A stretch of DNA of 47,925 nt, from the NCBI RefSeq assembly GCF_001039355.2, contig NW_019776002.1:1-47925 (forward strand), written 5' to 3'. The notes under the pieces were generated by a model. That model was not told the DNA's origin, searched no databases, and worked only from the letters and a program-made list of their open reading frames with translations. Below, piece after piece: positions 36,300 through 47,689 of this stretch. The stretch's first letter is position 1; each line of letters begins with the position of its first letter. The stretch is from Lingula anatina (Eukaryota > Brachiopoda > Lingulata > Lingulida > Lingulidae). The position numbers and the translations under genes were made by a program.

Positions 36300-36794
36300 C
36301 GTTTATCACTAGACACTTTTATCCACAATATTATCTTTTTCAACCTCGTTTGAATGGTAGAAGAACAAGACTGAAGCGGATGTCCCTTTGTTTGTTCGGT
36401 GACTGTACTGGAAAGTAACAGAACAGTTTTGTTTAGTACATCAGCTCGTTCGGCAAAGAAAACATTTCACTAAAAAACTGGTAAGTTTTGTTACTGTGCC
36501 GAGTGTGTGTATATACATACAAGTGACTTTATTTCTGTGGCTGCCGGTTGCCAGATACAGCATAACGGAGAAGGTTTACATAGAGCCACAAGTCAGGGAG
36601 AGTCAACAAAGTTTTTTTTTTCAACGTGATAAAAATAATCGCAGTAAGATTAATGTAACGTGATTAAATGAGCGAAAAAAAAAAAACTGACGATGAAACA
36701 AAACTCACGTAACTATTTTTACATAATTATAAATAAATATGTAATTTTGGTGTTTTAATTAAAACTGGATCAAATGTATACCCACTTTAGAATT

Positions 36795-36838
<44 letters not shown>

Positions 36839-39800
36839 CACTCACTGACAGACACGCACATACTTACCTTTCGTTTTGGGGGATACTCCTCCAGCCTACA
36901 TGTAAGTTTTCTCATTTTTTACATGCACAGCTTGTTATTTAAGTCTGAAGGCTGCGTAATTTTTTTGTGTAAACATGTTAGTCGGGTTGGATAGTTACTC
37001 GATAAAAACGATAATCTTGGTAGAGTTTCCACGCAGCTAAGTGCACTATTTATCACTGTTAAGATGATAATATAGACGTAACCTATGAAAAGGGATTAAG
37101 TTAATCGCAAACCTTCCTGGCGACCTAGGAAAGCTGGGCATTGCAAGGCTCGCTTGACAATCGGGTAATGGTACTTTAATTCTGATTGATAAGTAATTTG
37201 TAGTTTGCTAGAGGTTCATTATTTCCCGATCTATTTTCTATTCGCTTCATCACAAATGGCCAAGTCATCTAACACTAAATGGCTTTCGTGAATTAATTTG
37301 AAGAGCCTATAGATATATAGAGTACGTGTAACCCCGTGTTTAAATGACTCTGAGAACGATTTAACCATCGCACTGTTACTTATACCATCCTGCGTTTAGC
37401 TTGTTTAGATTTTTACCAAGTCACAAGAGGCTTTTAACTTTTAAAGGAAGTAAGAGGTTTTTAAAAAATATTAATCCTCTAGCTGTATCCAGTTTTAACT
37501 CTCAATTAAAAATAATTGCAATTACCTTTTAATACACAATATCCATTTTATTTTCACATCCTTAACTTCAGGATTTCATTTATCATTACTATTTTAAATA
37601 ACTTTTAAGAGCTACATTAGTATTCAAATTTCTGGTATATATTTTGTACATGTACATATATATATTAGCTGAATAAATAATATTATAATGCTAAGGTACC
37701 ACCTTACTGATATGACTGCAGCTTGATCCTCTCAATTAATAGAACGGTTATGCCTCAATTTATCAATCACATTCAAATTATTAATTACCCAATTATTTGA
37801 CCATGTCATTTTAAGAGCACTTTGTTACGCTTGACATTCGCTTTTGCCTTGTTCAGTAATATGATTTATGTACGTATGTGTACGGTCATTTACGAAGTGG
37901 ACTTGGTGCTTGCTTGTTTACTTACTTTGTGAAGGACGATTAATTGGAATGTGTGTTTATGTATGGAAAAATATAGATGTATGAATAGGTGTAAATATGT
38001 CCATCAAGTATTTTTATACAATAACAATACAATAATAATGGCAACCAAAGTAGGTTAAAACCTCCATGTACATAGGTTGCGATCGTGGTTAAGTGGTAAG
38101 CATGAATTGCACTTGAGGATGATTAGCATGATAGATGTAGGATAGATAAAAGTGGAATAAAATCAAAACAATCAAGTGAAATTTGCTATTAACAGATTAA
38201 ATGGAGGCGGCACTCCAGTGTTTGTGACCGTCTACCGGCTATGTAAAATCACTTATCTACCAAAGAGGGCAAATATTGATGAAAACAAAGTGCAATTGGC
38301 AAGCATGCAATGATCTTTCTCGCTAATTGACTCAGAAACATAGTCTACCTGGTAAGAGTCAATATTGCTTTCTTCATTCGTGGTTATTTTCTTTATTACG
38401 TTCTGGAACAATTTTGTACATATTTTCCTGGGTAAAATTTTGTTTTAATAGTTTAATTGTTAGCTGTTTAATTGTATTGCATTTATTCATTCGTTTGGGG
38501 ATTCTGTGCACCGCCGTAATATCATCAGCCTTTATCTGGACCTTGCATACAACATCCCAAATGTTCTCGTGTTCCTTCCCTATCTCCCCGTAAACTTAAA
38601 TTATGTTATATTTCCGGGTGTATTATTCATATAGTTGGTCATTTCGATGGCATATTTTTAGAAATGTTTCAATTGGTTTCTGTAACCAAATACTTCATGC
38701 ATTTAACGATAAAGAAAAGTCAAATTGGTCACTTAGTTATTTGTTCCAGAGATACATCTGATGACCAGTAGATCAAACGAAGTATGTGTGCGTCTAGTAT
38801 GTTTATTTTAAATAACGCAAGAAATAGCTTGCGGGTACTTTCACGGTGTCGCCCGGAGTTTGTAAACGAGTCGTCAGTGGGTACATTACGTCGCAAAGTG
38901 TCACCGAGCTTTCTTTGCTAAACGAAACGTTTTTTTTTTTTTTTTTGACATATTTTCAACGTTTCCATCAAAAGAACAACAAAGCTTTCATTAAAGGGTG
39001 AATAACATATTTTATTGCATCTTACATTTTGATCATTAATCGCTGCCGTAAATGAGAGAGCCTCTTTAAAAGGCAAAATTTTTCAGGCCTAAATCTAACG
39101 TATTTGCAATATTAAACATCATCCTGTGTTATGAACTAAATTACATCATTCTATTAGGAGAATTTTTCAATAAAAGCAGCTGTCAAGTTTCAAATATCAT
39201 ACTTGTGTTTGTCTTTTATTGTTTATTTCGTGTGTGAATGAGGAGACTAAATATTTTTATCCTTTCCCATGTTTGGTTTGTTACTGTGAAATATATAAGG
39301 CTACATAACAAGTAGTGGCATGTAACAATGCGAGAGGGCGCTAAATTCGGTAAAAGTAGCAAAAATGCCGAATCCACCATTTTTATTGGTGAAGACCCGG
39401 AAATTTGTGATTTAACTGATTTTTTATACAAGTCACATAAAATAATCCTTTGGCAGAAAAACGGCCCATCTTCCATGCAGCTAGGAAGGAGGGAGAATAT
39501 ATGCATAAAGTGTCGAATATCATATCCAAAATGAATATGAAATTCATCATGTATAGGCCTAATGCAGAAAATATTCGCAAACAGGGAATTTAGAATAATG
39601 GTAATAAAAAAATAATAATAATTGAAACATAATTTATTACTTTGTATGACTATGTTCTATGTATGAAACTGAATACATGAGACTCTTAATAAGCACCATA
39701 AAAATATTTTAGTCCATCCCATGTCAACGTAACTGCATTTTAGTAACAAGCTTCTTTTTTAATATTTCAAACTACTCATCAGTTACACGTATACTGATTG

Positions 39801-40175
39801 GGCTATGAATAATGATTAATTAATGCTTTTGCAAATGACATAGTATATTTCATTTTTATATGTAGGCCTATGATAAAAGATTATGATCCGGAAAGCACTT
39901 CCTCTAAGACAAATTAGATTATCTCTTAACCCTTAGCGACATACGAGGAATGCTTATTCAGAGTATTATTGTCAGGTAAAATTTAAAATTTAAGGTTTGA
40001 ATGTTACAAAATGTTGAGTATTTGTCATATAAAAATGGGCAACTGAGCTAAAATGTCCATTTTCGCACCTTTCGCCTACTTCAGCGCCCTCTGGTAGTAT
40101 TAAGACCCATTGTTTTCTGAGGACGACACCTTAAAACGAACCCATGTGGATTGTATTATCATAATATGATGTCAA
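36300..40175. other. 3.9-kb region without a recognised gene
   Basis: It covers the 5' flank of the intronless gene and the space up to the 3' end of the next gene. It is AT-rich, with a CT run, a T18 run near 38930-38946, and short open frames that show no family resemblance. The promoter of the 475-residue gene should lie at its left end, but I see no TATA box or other decisive element. Confidence 0.4.
36797..36835. repeat. (CT)n microsatellite
   Basis: About 19 CT units upstream of the intronless gene. Confidence 0.95.
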
Positions 40176-40371
40176 CCTAAATATAGGTCACTTAGGATAT
40201 TAAAGTCACTTTACAAGCCTATTTCTGTGCACTGCGTCCATTTTGTAAAAAAGGGTCAAAATGCACTGAACCTAAATATAAGTCGCCTAGGAAATTAAAG
40301 TACCATTACAAGCCTATTTCTAGGTACATGTACGGCGTCCATTTTGTAAAACAAGGGTCAAAATGCAAAAC
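40176..40371. repeat. Tandem pair of a 95-100 bp unit
   Basis: The units start at 40176 and 40271 with CCTAAATATA(A/G)GTC and both contain ATTACAAGCCTATTTCT-like and GCGTCCATTTTGTAAAA cores, then AAGGGTCAAAATGCA. The second has a short insertion (GTACATGTA). The repeat lies just beyond the stop codon of the minus-strand gene ending at 40542, possibly in its 3'UTR. Confidence 0.8.
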
Positions 40372-40541
40372 CAGAGGTTACATGTACATGTGTATATTAT
40401 TTATATTTATTTAAAAATATAGCAGCCTTTTTCATGCCTACATGTTAGGTAGATTATCCGATATTGTTTTAGAACTCAATCACATTGGCATATCAGACCT
40501 CTCTTGTGCAAATAGTTCCAAAACGATTTACAATAACGCTT

Positions 40542-41499
40542 TTATTTCCTTCCTATGCCAAATCTAACTCGATGCACGCGATGGGATGGAATGTCACCTT
40601 GGCTGAGCTGTCGTAGCCGGGCTATTAAATCTTCAACTTTGTGCTTGCCACGCTTGGATAGGTATCCTGCAAAGAGAAGCCAGTCAGTCAATTTCAAAAT
40701 AGGGGTTCTTTTTCTGATAAAGTATATCTTTATATCCCCTGAAAACTGAAAAATGGCATGGAATCTGAATTAAACTTTGGTTCAGAGCGGACCTTTTCCG
40801 ACCAAAAGGACGGTTCTTTCGAACCCTCGACAACCCCCACCCCCCACACCTACGGGACAGAAAAATAATCTTCCTTTGCAAATAAATACTAGGAATGTAT
40901 GTATGAAGCGAAAAGGTAGCCTTGTTACCATATTGTACCCCATAAAGCTGTAAATTCAGGTAGACAAGATGTATTTGGAATATATCCACGCTAACTGTGT
41001 TTTAAAGTTATTTCAATAAAATAGATTAAACTCAACCATTCAATTTTACCAATGAAACAATAACTTCTATCTGAGGATTTGTTTTCTATAACCAGCTTAG
41101 TTTACCGCACTTGGGGACACATAATTTTACCATCTTCTATACACACCGAGCTCGAGCGTTTTACCATCTTCTACTCCGTTTTATGTCATTCATTTGATGC
41201 ATACACAGTTCTACATCATTGCAAAAGCAGTCAGTTATGATAGCGTATTTCATAATGTATTTTGAGAACATTTACAGACCTTAAACAAATGAGGCACTTC
41301 TTCTAAGATTAAATTAACAACTTTGTAAAGGTAAACCGTCAGCAATTGATAGCCGGGGTCAGTAATAAGTTTTTATTGCACCACGTTCATATTTCATAAA
41401 GTGTCAATTTCTACCCACCTGATCTCACGTTCACAGTGTCCTGGGGTATCAGACTGTCTCCGTATTGGTACGGATTAACACCGGCGTACGTCAATTGGT
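40542..41499 (-). CDS. Last two exons of an unrecognised gene
   Basis: Two minus-strand exons join cleanly. Exon 41499-41419 (81 bases) lies between TTTGCAG and GTGGGT and reads QLTYAGVNPYQYGDSLIPQ, then DTVNVRS. Exon 40666-40542 follows TTTGCAG and reads GYLSKRGKHKVEDLIARLRQ, then LSQGDIPSHRVHRVRFGIGR-K and stop. The Gly codon is split G|GA across the junction. The C-terminus is strongly basic, with a likely amphipathic helix in KHKVEDLIARLRQL. I do not recognise the family. Upstream exons are not visible, partly because of the duplicated block. The 81-base exon recurs intact at 44537-44457 with one base change, as an allele. Support comes from paired splice sites, phase and low-stop coding look; no homology was available. 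Confidence 0.6.
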
Positions 41500-42539
41500 C
41501 TGCAAAGACGAAATAACAAATCTCAAAGCACTGTCTCTTAATAACGATGTCTGTGTTCTAGGTTGAAAATGAAACCGAATCAGAAGTATCGATATGGTGC
41601 ACCTGGTTTGATCCTCAATTATTGATCTTAGTTTTAAAATAATCCACGCTGACTTAAAAGTATATGTAATTAACAGTTACAGGTAGCGTCAGTGCAAGAG
41701 CTACTAGTAGGCCTAATATATAAAATATTCTGGTACAAACCAGAAAAAATTACTTAATTCACATTAAAACTTGATCAGAACTTAAAATGACAATTTATGA
41801 AAAAAAAACCTCATAACACCCCCTAAGAGGGAATAGGCCAATGCATTAACCTCCTTTTGTCCCCATGAAAACTGACTTGTTAAGGCCCACTGTAGTAGTT
41901 TAATGTTGTGAAATGTTCTTGATAAAGTGCAGTTTGTCGGCGTGCACAGGTGGTGTATGTGGGATTTCTGGATTACTTAAGAGATAATGTGAACGTTGTC
42001 ATTGCTGATGTATGACCATGGCTATAATATATAGCACAGTAGTATCAGTGGAGGACATATAGCTTGCATACACAAAGGGGTGAGACCTGGCGTGCATAAG
42101 AGGATTCGGAGAAGACAGAAATAATCATAATCAATGTAAACATTAAACATAATTTGATATATTTTACATTGAGGAAATTGCGCGCCACACCAACTCATTA
42201 GTAAGCCTTGTATAAAATGTTACAATACTTTCTATCATAGCTCTCTAACAGTTGATAAAAATGCTTGGCGGGTTAAAAAAAACTCTTAAGCTCCTTAAAA
42301 AATAAGGCAGTTTTAATATTAATATAGGATACGTAACGAATACACTACATACGTAAAAGGCAAGTGATGTCAAATGTGCCAGCTAAAGACTAACGTCATG
42401 AAGATTGTTACAAGGAAAGGGATTGGCATTCGTTGAGAAACTCATTGTCTCTGATGAGTCTGTTTTTAAAGTGTCTTCTATTTTTATGAACTTCTGTTCG
42501 ACAATGTGTCTTTGTTTTGTCTCGCGTATGCATCCTTTT

Positions 42540-42755
42540 TTAAGATGGTGACTGTAATGTCATTGGCGGAGTGATAAGGAGTGTTGAAATGTTGTCCCAG
42601 TGACACGAAGTGTTTTTGTTCTTTATTGTGCTACAGTGTTGCCTGATGCAATCTTTTAGTTTCTGACATGTGTCTCCAACATTCATCTGATTGCATTTTT
42701 CACAGTGGACTTCTCTAGAGATCACGTTACGTGGATTATCTGGAAATCGTGACAA
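42540..42755 (-). pseudogene. Remnant of a Penelope-like element GIY-YIG domain, left copy
   Basis: The minus-strand frame reads EVHCEKCNQMNVGDTCQKLK, then DCIRQHCSTIKNKNTS. A one-base shift then continues SLGQHFNTPYHSANDITVTI. Together this resembles the C-terminal GIY-YIG endonuclease of Penelope-like retroelements (CxxCxxxYVGETxRxLxxRxxQH, then HFNxxxHSxxDI). The shift, and degenerate residues such as N for Y and C for G in the core, mark it as dead. Confidence 0.6.
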
Positions 42756-43378
42756 GTAGGCGTAACAGTTGGGTTGAATCCTTTTAAACTGTCAATTTGT
42801 CTCAAGGAAAAAACAACTGCAAAGCACTGCGTCTCCAGTTACCGTAGAGATATATCACACAGTGCTCACTCCAAAATAAGTGAGTGAATTGTTTAGATTT
42901 AGCTTTTTCTTCTTATCCTCCCTTTCATTTGAGAGGGCACGGAAAGACAAGGCAAAGACACTTGTCTGCTTTGGACAGTTTTAGTTACCTCTAAGAGTTT
43001 TAATAGTGTAAGATCCAATATATGCAGGGCTCTTGTTTCAATGTGTATTACATGTAACAACAAGTTAGTAGCTCAGAAAGAACATCTTTTTTGTAATTCA
43101 AATGTATAATACTCTAATTCACATGGTGTCGTAACCTTATCTCCAGTACTTGTTAATGTCTTAAACAACTTCTCATGGTCCCATTCAACATGTCTTAAGG
43201 ACAGTGGGATCAAATAAGAGACTGCGAGATCTTTATTAGCACATTGTAATACGATATTTATCAGATATGCAATATGTCCGCTGTTACAGTGTAACAAAGG
43301 CTTCTCCGATTCTTAGAAGTAACACTAAATGAAAAAAAAAAATGTTTTCCTCAGTATTCACGAAATAGTTATTTCTTA

Positions 43379-43595
43379 GGGTGCATTCCCAGAGATTTAG
43401 ATCGATCCAGAGATTTAGATTTAGATCGACCTGGGGCTTCACGCTAAATTGCACTCAGCCGATCGCGCACCATAGTTAATTACCCCCTTACAGCTTTTAG
43501 TAGGCGGGACAGACGCTTAAGCCGACTAAGCTGACAGTAATCTAGTGAGACTCCCCACAAGGATAGATCGATCTAAAATCTATGGGAATGGGGTC
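43379..43595 (-). mobile_element. PIF/Harbinger-type MITE, second member, left copy
   Basis: TTA flanks both ends (43376-43378, 43596-43598). The termini are GGGTGCATTCCCAGAGATTT and, inverted, GACCCCATTCCCATAGATTT. It is related to the 215-bp elements but inverted relative to them and more diverged. It is present in both copies of the duplication. Confidence 0.82.
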
Positions 43596-44456
43596 TTATA
43601 TTAAATCGGCTACTGCGCGTATTTTTATGCTGATACACCTCAATGTAGTGATTATCGTCGCAGACTAAAAAGAAACATTTGTGTAGAATATACAAATCAG
43701 TTATTTAAAATATTCACCAGATATCCTTGGAGTCCCTATTCATAGNTTTTTCTGATAAAGTATATCTTTATATCCCCTGAAAACTGAAAAATGGCATGGA
43801 ATCTGAATTAAACTTTGGTTCAGAGCGGACCTGTTCCGACCAAAAGGACGGTTCTTTCGAACCCTCGACAACCCCCACCCCCCACACCTACGGGACAGAA
43901 AAATAATCTTCCTTTGCAAATAAATACTAGGAATGTATGTATGAAGCGAAAAGGTAGCCTTGTTACCATATTGTACCCCATAAAGCTGTAAATTCAGGTA
44001 GACAAGATGTATTTGGAATATATCCACGCTAACTGTGTTTTAAAGTTATTTCAATAAAATAGATTAAACTCAACCATTCAATTTTACCAATGAAACAATA
44101 ACTTCTATCTGAGGTTTTTTTTCCATAACCAGCTTAGTATACTGCACTTGGGGACACATAATTTTACCATTTTCTATACACACCGAGCTCGAGCGTTTTA
44201 CCATCTTCTACTCCGTTTTATGTCATTCATTTGATGCATACACAGTTCTACATCATTGCAAAGGCAGTCAGTTATGATAGCGTATTTCATAATGTATTTT
44301 GAGAACATTTACAGACCTTAAACAAATGAGGCACTTCTTCTAAGATTAAATTAACAACTTTGTAAAGGTAAACCGTCAGCAATTGATAGCCGGGGTCAGT
44401 AATAAGTTTTTATTGCACCATGTTCATATTTCATAAAGTGTCAATTTCTACCCACC

Positions 44457-44537
44457 TGATCTCACGTTCACAGCGTCCTGGGGTATCAGACTGTCTCCGT
44501 ATTGGTACGGATTAACACCGGCGTACGTCAATTGGTC
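44457..44537 (-). CDS. Second (allelic) copy of the penultimate exon of the unknown gene
   Basis: It has the same splice sites and frame as 41419-41499, inside the right copy of the 3-kb duplication. A GTG to GCG change (V to A, in DTVNVRS to DAVNVRS) is the only coding difference I see. It should not be counted as a separate exon if the duplication is an assembly overlap. Confidence 0.55.
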
Positions 44538-45520
44538 TGCAAAGACGAAATAACAAATCTCAAAGCACTGTCTCTTAATAACGATGTCTGTGTTCTAGGT
44601 TGAAAATGAAACCGAATCAGAAGTATCGATATGGTGCACCTGGTTTGATCCTCAATTATTGATCTTAGTTTTCAAATAATCCACGCTGACTTAAAAGTAT
44701 ATGTAATTAACAGTTACAGGTAGCGTCAGTGCAAGAGCTACTAGTAGGCCTAATATATAAAATATTCTGGTACAAACCAGACAAAATTACTTAATTCACA
44801 TCAAAACTTGATCAGAACTTAAAATGACAATTTATGAAAAAAAAAAAAAAACCTCATAACACCCCCTAAGAGGGAATAGGCCAATGCATTAACCTCCTTT
44901 TGTCCCCATGAAAACTGACTTGTTAAGGCCCACTATAGTAGTTTAATGTTGTGAAATGTTCTTGACAAAGTGCAGTTTGTCGGCGTGCACAGGTGGTGTA
45001 TGTGGGATTTCTGGATTACTTAACAGATAATGTGAACGCTGTCATTGTTGATGTATGACCATGGCTATAAAATATAGCACAGTAGTATCAGTGGAGGACA
45101 TGTAGCTTGCATACACAAAGGGGTGAGACCTGGCGTGCATAAGAGGATTCGGAGAAGACAGAAATAATCATGATCAAAGAAAACATTAAACATAATTTGA
45201 TATATTTTACATTGAGGAAATTGCGCGCCACACCAACGCATTAGTAAGCCTCGTATAAAATGTTACAATACTTTCTATCATAGCTCTCTAACAGTTGATA
45301 AAAATGCTTGGCGGGTTAAAAAAAATTCTTAAGTTCCTTTAAAATAAGGCAGTTTTAATATTAATATAGGATACGTAACGAATACACTACATACGTAAAA
45401 GGCAAGTGATGTCAGATGTGCCAGCTAAAGATTAACGTCATGAAGATTGTAACAAGGAAAGGGATTGGCATTCGTTGAGAAACCCATTGTCTCTGTTGAG
45501 TCTGTTTTTAAAGTGTCTTA

Positions 45521-45735
45521 GGCTCTATTCCCATAGATTTCAGATCGATCTATCCCCGCGGGGAGTCTCACTAGATTACTTTCAGATAATCCGACTTAAA
45601 TGTCCGTCCCGCCTACTACAAGCTGTAAGGAGATAATTAACTTTCGTGTCCGCCCGGCTGACAGCTATTTAGCGTGAACCCCCAGGGAGTTAGGTCGATC
45701 TAAAGTAGGTCGATCTAATCTATGGAAATGGGGTG
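45521..45735 (+). mobile_element. PIF/Harbinger-type MITE, 215 bp, present in only one copy
   Basis: TTA flanks both ends (45518-45520, 45736-45738). The sequence is nearly identical to 26794-27008. The corresponding place in the left copy reads GTGTC-TTC-TATTTTTATG (42471 onward), an empty site with one base change in the target triplet. It has no coding capacity. Confidence 0.9.
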
Positions 45736-45794
45736 TTATATTTTTATGAACTTCTGTTCGACAGTGCGTATTTTTGTCTCGCGTATGCGTCCTT

Positions 45795-45980
45795 TTAAAA
45801 TGGTGACTGTAATGTCATTGGCGGAATGATGAGGAGTGCTGAAATGTTGTCCCAGTGGCACGAAGTGTTTTTGTTCTTTATTGTGCTACAGTGTTGCCTG
45901 ATGCAATATTTTAGTTTCTGACACGTGTCTCCAACATTCATCTGATTGCATTTTTCACAGTGGACTTCTCTAGAGATCAC
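45795..45980 (-). pseudogene. Remnant of a Penelope-like element GIY-YIG domain, right copy
   Basis: The allelic counterpart of 42540-42755, with the same frameshift. It reads CEKCNQMNVGDTCQKLKYCI with D to Y at one site. The shared damage shows that the element died before the two copies separated. Confidence 0.6.
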
Positions 45981-46631
45981 GTTACGTGGATTATCTGGAA
46001 ATCATGACAAGTAGGCGTAACAGTTGGCTTGAATCCTTTTAAACTGTCAATTTGTCTCAAGGAAAAAACAACTGCAAAGCACTGCGTCTCCAGTTACCGT
46101 AGAGATATATCGCACAGTGCTCACTCCAAAATAAGTGAGTGAATTGTTTAGATTTAGTTTTTTCTTCTTATGTCCCCTTTCATTTGAGAGGGCACGGAAA
46201 GACAAGGCAAAGACACTTGTCTGCTTTGGACAGTTTTAGTTACCTCTAAGAGTTTTAATAGTGTAAGATCCAATATATGCAGGGCTCTTGTTTCAATGTG
46301 TATTACATGTAACAACAAGTTAGTAGCTCAGAAAGAACATCTTTTTTGTAATTCAAATGTATAATACTCTAATTCACATGGTGTCGTAACCTTATCTCCA
46401 GTACTTGTTTATGTCTTAAACAACTTCTCATGGTCCCATTCAACATGTCTTAAGGACAGTGGGATCAAATAAGAGACTGCGAGATCTTCATTAGCACATT
46501 GTAATACGATATTTATCAGATATGCAATATGTCCGCTGTTACAGTGTAACAAAGGCTTCTCCGATTCTTGGAAGTAACACTTAATTAAAAAAAAATCTTT
46601 TCCTCAGTATTCACGAAATAGTTATTTCTTA

Positions 46632-46839
46632 GGGTGCATTCCCAGAGATTTAGATCGATCCAGAGATTTAGATTTAGATCGACCTGGGGCTTCACGCTAA
46701 ATTGCACTCAGCCGATCGCCCACCATAGTTAATTACCCCCTTACAGCTTTTAGTAGGCGGGACAGACGCTTAAGCCGACAGTAATCTAGTGAGACTCCCC
46801 ACAAGGATAGATCGATCTAAAATCTATGGGAATGGGGTC
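46632..46839 (-). mobile_element. PIF/Harbinger-type MITE, second member, right copy
   Basis: The counterpart of 43379-43595 in the right copy, with the same TTA flanks (46629-46631, 46840-46842). It is shorter by 9 bases, from a small internal deletion around the CCGACTAAGCTGAC segment. Confidence 0.82.
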
Positions 46840-47204
46840 TTATATTAAATCGGCTACTGCGCGTATTTTTATGCTGATACACCTCAATGTAGTGATTATC
46901 GTCGCAGACTAAAAAGAAACATTTGTGTAGAATATACAAATTAGTTATTTAAAATATTCACCAAAAATCCTTGGAGTCCCTATTCATCGTGAATTTGGAG
47001 GTTTGAATTAGAACCAAACGCTGATAGAGCTAAGTAACTGACGAATGCCTGTCGTCGTAATGTCTAATGCAGTATATTGTCACAGTGCCGTGTACTAGAG
47101 CTTCAGAGGGGTTTTCACTCGATTTTCCAGATATTGATTAATCGTCTTCTTGTTATTGTGAGTGTTATTGTGAGTGTGTGTTTTTGCACTGGTATGTCGA
47201 CTTA

Positions 47205-47428
47205 GACTCCGTTCACATGAAAAATCTATTTTCTAAAAATCTATTTTCTATTCGCGGTATCTTGTGATCACTCCGAGCGCAGCCGAGAATTAATAACAGG
47301 CTTGGAAGTAACTGGCTCGCGCTGCCAGTAATTACGCCGCGGGGTATTCAGGGCACAGACTGTGATCACAAGATACCGCGAATAGAAAATAGATTTTTAG
47401 AAAATAGACTTGTCATGTGAACGGAGCC
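47205..47428. mobile_element. Hairpin MITE H1, 224 bp, about 70-bp arms, TA flanks
   Basis: The left arm starts GACTCCGTTCACATGAAAAA and runs through two TCTATTTTCTA motifs to GTATCTTGTGATCAC. The right arm returns the same inverted, ending CATGTGAACGGAGCC. TA lies directly outside each end. It has no coding content. The superfamily is open: TA target sites suggest Tc1/mariner-like mobilisation, but the termini are not diagnostic. Confidence 0.78.
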
Positions 47429-47447
47429 TAATACCATTGGCACTCTA

Positions 47448-47682
47448 GGGCTGCGTTCACATGGAGAATCTATTTTCTAAAAATCTAAATATCTATTTTC
47501 GGTATCTTGTGATCACGGTCTGTGCCCTGGATACCCCGCGGCGTAATTACTGGCAGCACCGAGAATTAATTACAGCTTTGGTTATTACGCTGTGGGGTAT
47601 TCAGGACACAGACCGTGATCACAAGATACCGAAAATAGATTTTTAGATTGTTAGAAAATAGATTTTTCATATGAACGGTCCC
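47448..47682. mobile_element. Hairpin MITE H2, 235 bp, arms of about 100 bp, TA flanks
   Basis: It begins 20 bases after H1 and shares its end sequence (GGGCTGCGTTCACATGGAGA and so on) and the inner GTATCTTGTGATCAC. Its arms reach further in, through GGTCTGTGCCCTGGATACCC, to a small loop, so nearly the whole element is palindromic. H1 keeps only one of these inner arms. TA flanks both ends. Confidence 0.78.
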
Positions 47683-47689
47683 TAGGTCT

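Larger units (their letters stand above)
40709..43745. repeat. Direct duplication 2, left copy (3.04 kb), ends at an N
   Basis: It matches 43747-46988 throughout, in the same orientation, with scattered substitutions, small indels and poly-A length changes. The match runs to the base before the N at 43746, and the partner begins at the base after it. It contains the penultimate exon of the unknown gene, the empty MITE site (42476-42478), a Penelope-like remnant and one MITE. Confidence 0.93.
43747..46988. repeat. Direct duplication 2, right copy (3.24 kb), begins at an N
   Basis: It is longer than its partner by about 205 bases, mainly because of the MITE at 45521-45735, which the left copy lacks. 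After 46988 the sequence continues into new DNA, whereas before 40709 the left copy extends into the unknown gene's last exon. The arrangement fits the end of one contig and the start of the next covering the same locus on different chromosomes. Confidence 0.93.

Noticed and set aside
39328-39534. 68-codon plus-strand frame beginning MREGAKFGK
   Set aside because: It is short, overlaps open frames on the minus strand, and has no splice context or family resemblance.
43073-43297. 74-codon minus-strand frame
   Set aside because: It begins at CTG rather than ATG, shows no known motif, and an intact counterpart is not evident in the allelic copy.
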